Shown here in pieces: positions 15,639-18,641 of a stretch of 18,641 nt of DNA (position 1 is its first letter; the number at the start of each line of letters is the position of its first letter). The stretch comes from Bacillota bacterium (GTDB taxonomy: Bacteria > Bacillota > Clostridia > Acetivibrionales > DSM-2933), in the NCBI GenBank assembly GCA_023441845.1, contig JAEZNF010000436.1, positions 1-18,641 on the forward strand. Direction: 5' to 3'. Under the pieces are notes generated by a model. The model was given only the letters and a program-made list of their open reading frames with translations. It had not been told where the DNA came from and did not search any database. The position numbers and the translations under genes are program-made.

Positions 15639-16274
15639 GTGCCTTCTGATTTTAATTCATTAACTTCGAAGCAGAAAAAGATTTATGCTGCTATCGAAAC
15701 ATTTATCAAGGAAAATGGTATTCCGCCTACAGTAAGAGAAATAGGGGAATTGGTTGGGGAAAAAACACCAGGCGCAGTTCAGGGTATTTTAAACCGCTTG
15801 CAACAAAAGGGGGTAATCAAAAGAGAAATCGGTATGGCCCGCTCCATTAAATTAGTCTCTGAAAATTCCCAGTATGCAACTCCTGCATTTATTCCGGAAG
15901 TTAAAAAAATAAGCAGACGAAATGTTGGTGATCTTTTCAGCATCTACAACATCAACATGTATCAGCCCATGCCGCCTAGCCTGATACCGGAAGGCGAAGA
16001 GTGTTTCATAGTTAACTGTCCGGACAACAGCCTTGCCGAAAGCGGAATAAGGTATGAGGATTTGCTGGTAGTATCCAGGAACGCAGCTATTAATGACGGG
16101 GATATCGTTATTATGTTGTATGAAAACTCAGTTCTTTTAAGGAGATATTATTCCGGCGATCAAGACGGAACAATCCAGCTAAAAGCTGACAGTAATTTAT
16201 TGAACAGAGAAGTATTCAACACCGATGAAGTAATCATTGTTGGAAAAGTAATCGGGAAATATACCAGATATTAA
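15639..16274 (+). CDS. LexA-like repressor with altered self-cleavage site
   Basis: A 211-residue protein with the LexA layout. The N-terminal winged helix (SKQKKIYAAIETFIKENGIPP, TVREIGELVGEKTPGAVQGI, then KGVIKREIGMARSIKL) is well conserved. The C-terminal half matches the S24 domain: NSLAESGI carries the catalytic Ser (S131) where LexA has DSMIDAGI, and DGDIVIMLYENSVLLRRYY aligns with the segment holding the catalytic Lys, which is Arg here (R168). No Ala-Gly or Cys-Gly cleavage pair is seen in the linker. It should bind DNA as a dimer but probably cannot cleave itself. ATG 15633 and GTG 15630 are alternative starts; GTG 15639 is best spaced from AAAGGG. A second, canonical LexA may exist elsewhere. 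Confidence 0.8.
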   Translation: MPSDFNSLTSKQKKIYAAIETFIKENGIPPTVREIGELVGEKTPGAVQGILNRLQQKGVIKREIGMARSIKLVSENSQYATPAFIPEVKKISRRNVGDLFSIYNINMYQPMPPSLIPEGEECFIVNCPDNSLAESGIRYEDLLVVSRNAAINDGDIVIMLYENSVLLRRYYSGDQDGTIQLKADSNLLNREVFNTDEVIIVGKVIGKYTRY

Positions 16275-16304
16275 TAATAGTGAAATGAAATTATAATATT
16301 AGAA

Positions 16305-17192
16305 TCAATACTTAGCCAAATTCTTTAAAAAGATTTTATTGTTAATATTATTTTGTTTCATGATATTATTAACCTTTAGTTCAAGTTTTTCAAGCAATTT
16401 TTCCTTTATTTTGCTATCTTCAGGAAAGGATACGCTTGCAGTCAAAAAGCCGTATCCTTTTTTCCGTTGTTTAATTGCAGTATGACTTTCAAATAACCTC
16501 TTTATCTTATCCTCAAATGCATCTGCACCTGTTTTATCCGTAAACGGCAGTAAAACTATAATATTATTTCCATATTTAAAAACCATATCAGTCTCTCTAA
16601 TTCTGGTGCTAATAACTTTCTTTACCAGATCGGCAAAACTCTCCATCTCATTAATGCATTCTTCCTCTATGCTTTCTGTCTGCACCGGAGACACTAAAAA
16701 AAGCGATAATGGATATCCTCCCCTGCTTGCTGCTTTAAATTCCTTGTTAAACAATTCGGGAAAAGTGAACAGCGAAATCTCTATGCTATCATATGTAAAG
16801 CTTTCGGGATTACTATACGGAAGCCCTATTACTTTTAGTATTTTGTTGAGCAAAACAGAATCACTATAAGGTTTGACAATATACTCAGATGCACCGGCTT
16901 CTATTGCCCTTATAATATGGCTTTTATCGGTAAACCTCGATATAACGACAACAGGTATGTTCTTATGCTTACCTCTTCTTTTCATTGCCCTTATTGCCGA
17001 AAAATCCAGCTCATCCACAAAGTTCACAGTCCAAATTACCGCATTTATGCTGACCTTTCCTCCGTGAAGCACGCTCAAAGCCTCAATTTCATTAGTAGCA
17101 CCAACAATATTTATGTCATAATCCTTTAGAATGCTTGAAAGTTCAATTTTTGTTATATCCATGGCATCAACCGACAAAATACTCTTTTTCAT
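16305..17192 (-). CDS. Response-regulator-like protein with degenerate receiver and degenerate GGDEF domain
   Basis: A 295-residue protein. Residues 1-122 have a CheY-like fold pattern: SVDAMD (D9, D12), VVVISRF (S85) and EYIVKPY (K97). The phospho-acceptor position, in NAVIWTVNF, is occupied by Thr (about T55) in place of Asp. Residues 155-270 look like a GGDEF domain by pattern (LSLFLV, ISTRIRETDMVFKYG, then IIVLLPFTDKTGADAFEDKIK), but the signature reads GNNII (208-212), so it should not make c-di-GMP. It is probably a phosphorylation-independent signalling or scaffold protein. The frame is open to 17312, but ATG 17192 has GGAGGA 7-8 nt upstream and the promoter lies inside the extension. 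Confidence 0.75.
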   Translation of the reverse strand: MKKSILSVDAMDITKIELSSILKDYDINIVGATNEIEALSVLHGGKVSINAVIWTVNFVDELDFSAIRAMKRRGKHKNIPVVVISRFTDKSHIIRAIEAGASEYIVKPYSDSVLLNKILKVIGLPYSNPESFTYDSIEISLFTFPELFNKEFKAASRGGYPLSLFLVSPVQTESIEEECINEMESFADLVKKVISTRIRETDMVFKYGNNIIVLLPFTDKTGADAFEDKIKRLFESHTAIKQRKKGYGFLTASVSFPEDSKIKEKLLEKLELKVNNIMKQNNINNKIFLKNLAKY

Positions 17193-17270
17193 CACTTTTT
17201 CCTCCGAATATATTAAAGGTGCAAATAAAAATTCATATTTTAGATGATGTTTATAAAACCGTGGAAGTGT

Positions 17271-17299
17271 ATTATAAGCTGATTGAACTGCATTTGCAA
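17271..17299 (-). promoter_or_regulatory. Sigma-A promoter of the receiver/GGDEF gene
   Basis: TTGCAA (17299-17294) and TATAAT (17276-17271) are 17 bp apart on the minus strand, giving a start near 17264 and a leader of about 70 nt. Confidence 0.75.
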
Positions 17300-17377
17300 A
17301 AAGTACCGACACTATTATTATAGCATTTGAATCAACATTATTGAAGACTTCTTAAAAAAACACGTCGCATTTTTTAC

Positions 17378-17407
17378 TTTACAGGCTTTATAAATGGGTT
17401 GTAAAAT
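17378..17407 (+). promoter_or_regulatory. Candidate promoter of the anchored-protein gene
   Basis: TTTACA (17378-17383) and TAAAAT (17402-17407) are 18 bp apart, about 45 bp before the ATG. Confidence 0.45.
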
Positions 17408-17450
17408 ATATGAAGAATCCCTTAAATAGATTAAGAATTGAGGTTATACC

Positions 17451-18257
17451 ATGTCAAAAAAGAATTTCCAAAAAAGCAGTAAAACTCATAATTATATAGC
17501 AATGATTGTTACCGTATCGGTTGTTGTAGTAATTCTAGCGGTAGTAAGTATTATAATTGCCGTTTCAAAAGACACTTCTACCGGTACTTTAAACCAAAAA
17601 AGCACTGCACCGGCCATTAACAGCAGCACAGATAAGGCCTCATCATTGGCGGAATCAAAGGCCCTATTGGCTAAGCTCGAATCCGAGGGATATACTAAAG
17701 AAGAGATCAAGGTCTGTGAACAATATGTTGACGGCATTCTTTTCAGGATGAATGAAATCACTGTATTTTCAAGCAATTCGAGTAGTTTGCCCGCTGCAAA
17801 CCCTGACGGCAATTCAACCGATGATACGTCAAAGTATACCGAACTACAGCTAAAAATCGACAGAGACAGAGCAGCGTACCTTATGATTAAGTTAAAAAAG
17901 GACTTTAAAAGCATCGAAAGTGTTTTTGATGAGTATCTTGTTTCACTCCAGCTTGGAATTGATTTAACCGAATATTTAAGCGATAAAGAGGCATATGAGA
18001 AAGCCAGGTCCGATAGAATGGCCGGGAAAGATAATACGGAATTTATAACAACTGATAAAATTGAAAATAAAATGCTTGAAAATTTGCAAAAGCAAAACGA
18101 AAACAACAGGACGGGCAATTTAAATCCCGGCTCCGGCAGTGTTACAGGCAATAATTCTCTGCCTGGCCTGTCACAGCAAGGTACAAATCTCCCTAACGTG
18201 GATATTCCGCGTCCTGTAGACCCTGCTGAAGAACTCAGGAAAAAAATCGGTCAATAA
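17451..18257 (+). CDS. Membrane-anchored protein of unknown function
   Basis: A 268-residue protein that I do not recognise. A basic N-terminus (MSKKNFQKSSKTHN) precedes one strong membrane segment (about 15-38, Val/Ile-rich). A Ser/Thr-rich linker follows, then a helical, charged region (about 60-215) interrupted by a Ser/Asn-rich loop (FSSNSSSLPAANPDGNSTDD). The C-terminal tail is rich in Asn, Gly and Pro (NNRTGNLNPGSGSVTGNN, then PRPVDPAEELRKKIGQ). There is no lipobox Cys, so it should stay anchored with the bulk outside the membrane. The ATG has GAGGT 6 nt upstream. It converges on leuB and diverges from the receiver/GGDEF gene. Confidence 0.7.
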   Translation: MSKKNFQKSSKTHNYIAMIVTVSVVVVILAVVSIIIAVSKDTSTGTLNQKSTAPAINSSTDKASSLAESKALLAKLESEGYTKEEIKVCEQYVDGILFRMNEITVFSSNSSSLPAANPDGNSTDDTSKYTELQLKIDRDRAAYLMIKLKKDFKSIESVFDEYLVSLQLGIDLTEYLSDKEAYEKARSDRMAGKDNTEFITTDKIENKMLENLQKQNENNRTGNLNPGSGSVTGNNSLPGLSQQGTNLPNVDIPRPVDPAEELRKKIGQ

Positions 18258-18258
18258 A

Positions 18259-18292
18259 TAAAAGTCTCGGAGCATTTAGCCATCTGGACTTT
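18259..18292 (+). terminator. Possible terminator after the anchored-protein gene
   Basis: AAAAGTC (18259-18265) pairs with GACTTTT (18286-18292), and CGGA/TCTG extends the stem after a one-base bulge. The T-run is only four bases, so efficiency is uncertain. Confidence 0.4.
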
Positions 18293-18342
18293 TGCCGGAT
18301 TTCCCATCTAGAAACGACCACTATTAAAAGCACTAATAATAA

Positions 18343-18380
18343 AAATGGGAAAACTCTTCACCCTTAGAGTTTCCCCATTT
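18343..18380. terminator. Terminator between the anchored-protein gene and leuB
   Basis: Arms AAATGGGAAAACTC (18343-18356) and GAGTTTCCCCATTT (18367-18380) pair over 14 positions with a 10-nt loop. The one non-Watson-Crick position is G-U on the minus strand but A-C on the plus strand. The minus-strand RNA ends in TTTTTATTATTAG, so it mainly serves leuB. Confidence 0.75.
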
Positions 18381-18388
18381 AATTATCA

Positions 18389-18408
18389 GGGCCGGTTTTC
18401 AACGGCCC
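18389..18408 (-). other. GC-rich hairpin downstream of leuB
   Basis: GGGCCG (18389-18394) pairs with CGGCCC (18403-18408), 8-nt loop. It lies just after the leuB stop and ahead of the 14-bp terminator, so it may protect the transcript end or help termination. Confidence 0.45.
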
Positions 18409-18430
18409 CAAACCTCTTGTCATGTATTTA

Positions 18431-18641
18431 TCATTCATAAATCTCGTTTCTTATCAAACTTCCCATTTTTTCAGTGCCTGTAAGCTGTGTACCTTCGCTA
18501 AATATATCGCCTGTCCTGTAACCCTTCTCAAGCACATTCACAACTGCTTTTTCAATATCTTCCGATACCTTGTCAAGTCCAAAAGAGTATTTCATCATCA
18601 TTGCCAGAGACAAAATTGTGGCTATGGGATTTGCCTTATCC
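18431..18641 (-). CDS. leuB: 3-isopropylmalate dehydrogenase, C-terminal end (5' part beyond window)
   Basis: Only the last 69 residues or so are in the window. They read DKANPIATILSLAMMMKYSF, GLDKVSEDIEKAVVNVLEKG, then YRTGDIF and TEKMGSLI, which match the C-terminus of LeuB. In that family ANPIATILS-A-MML-YSFGL and GYRT-DI, near the TE-MGDLI tail, are conserved. The enzyme oxidatively decarboxylates 3-isopropylmalate in leucine synthesis. TGA at 18433-18431 ends the frame, and two hairpins follow. Isocitrate or tartrate dehydrogenase relatives are less likely given this tail. Confidence 0.88.
   Translation of the reverse strand, partial: DKANPIATILSLAMMMKYSFGLDKVSEDIEKAVVNVLEKGYRTGDIFSEGTQLTGTEKMGSLIRNEIYE

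Noticed and set aside
17193..17312. N-terminal extension of the receiver/GGDEF protein
   Set aside because: It contains the predicted promoter and lacks homology to receiver domains; ATG 17192 has a strong ribosome site.
17492..18151. 219-codon minus-strand frame opposite the anchored-protein gene
   Set aside because: Ser/Leu-rich shadow of the plus-strand gene, with no ribosome site; the plus frame has a good start and promoter.

Overview
The window looks like part of an AT-rich Gram-positive anaerobe chromosome of the class Clostridia. I infer this from strong GGAGG-type ribosome sites, TTG and GTG starts, the GlgC/GlgD pair, a divergent LexA, and the U32/ZapA neighbourhood. A cellulolytic Ruminiclostridium or Acetivibrio-like lineage would fit, but the sequence alone does not prove a genus. 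No rRNA, tRNA, CRISPR array, insertion sequence or phage gene was seen.

Nearly everything lies on the minus strand, so the layout is given in transcription order from right to left. The right edge holds the 3' end of leuB (18431 and up), facing a plus-strand gene for an unknown membrane-anchored protein (17451-18257), with a shared terminator between them. Next come a minus-strand regulator with a degenerate receiver and degenerate GGDEF domain (16305-17192) and a plus-strand LexA-like repressor (15639-16274) that seems to have lost self-cleavage. A cyanophycin block follows: iadA, two small membrane proteins, cphB, then cphA. folE follows with its own promoter and terminator. A 575-bp gene-free region contains a candidate small RNA. 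Then a tight run: zapA, a DUF948-like membrane protein, an alkaline-phosphatase-superfamily metalloenzyme, a U32 peptidase-family protein, dut, and a short HAD-phosphatase remnant. The left end has glgC-glgD and the 5' part of a sugar-nucleotide epimerase gene.

Functionally, CphA polymerises Asp and Arg into cyanophycin, CphB cuts it to beta-Asp-Arg, and IadA can split the dipeptide. GlgC and GlgD make ADP-glucose for glycogen. So the window carries a nitrogen and a carbon storage system about 9 kb apart.

The most notable observation is a near-identical 71-73 bp segment (67 of 71 aligned bases plus one 2-nt indel) found exactly twice: upstream of glgC and upstream of cphA, in the same orientation. 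It is built like a promoter: an inverted repeat (ATTGAACGC...GCGTTCAAT) overlaps the -35 region, and a -10 hexamer runs directly into the palindrome TTTCGCGAAA at the expected start site. This suggests a shared switch for both storage polymers. Other points of interest are the LexA homologue with Arg in place of the catalytic Lys, the doubly degenerate receiver/GGDEF protein, a 154-nt candidate RNA closed by a long end-to-end stem, and a REP-like hairpin in the cphB leader.
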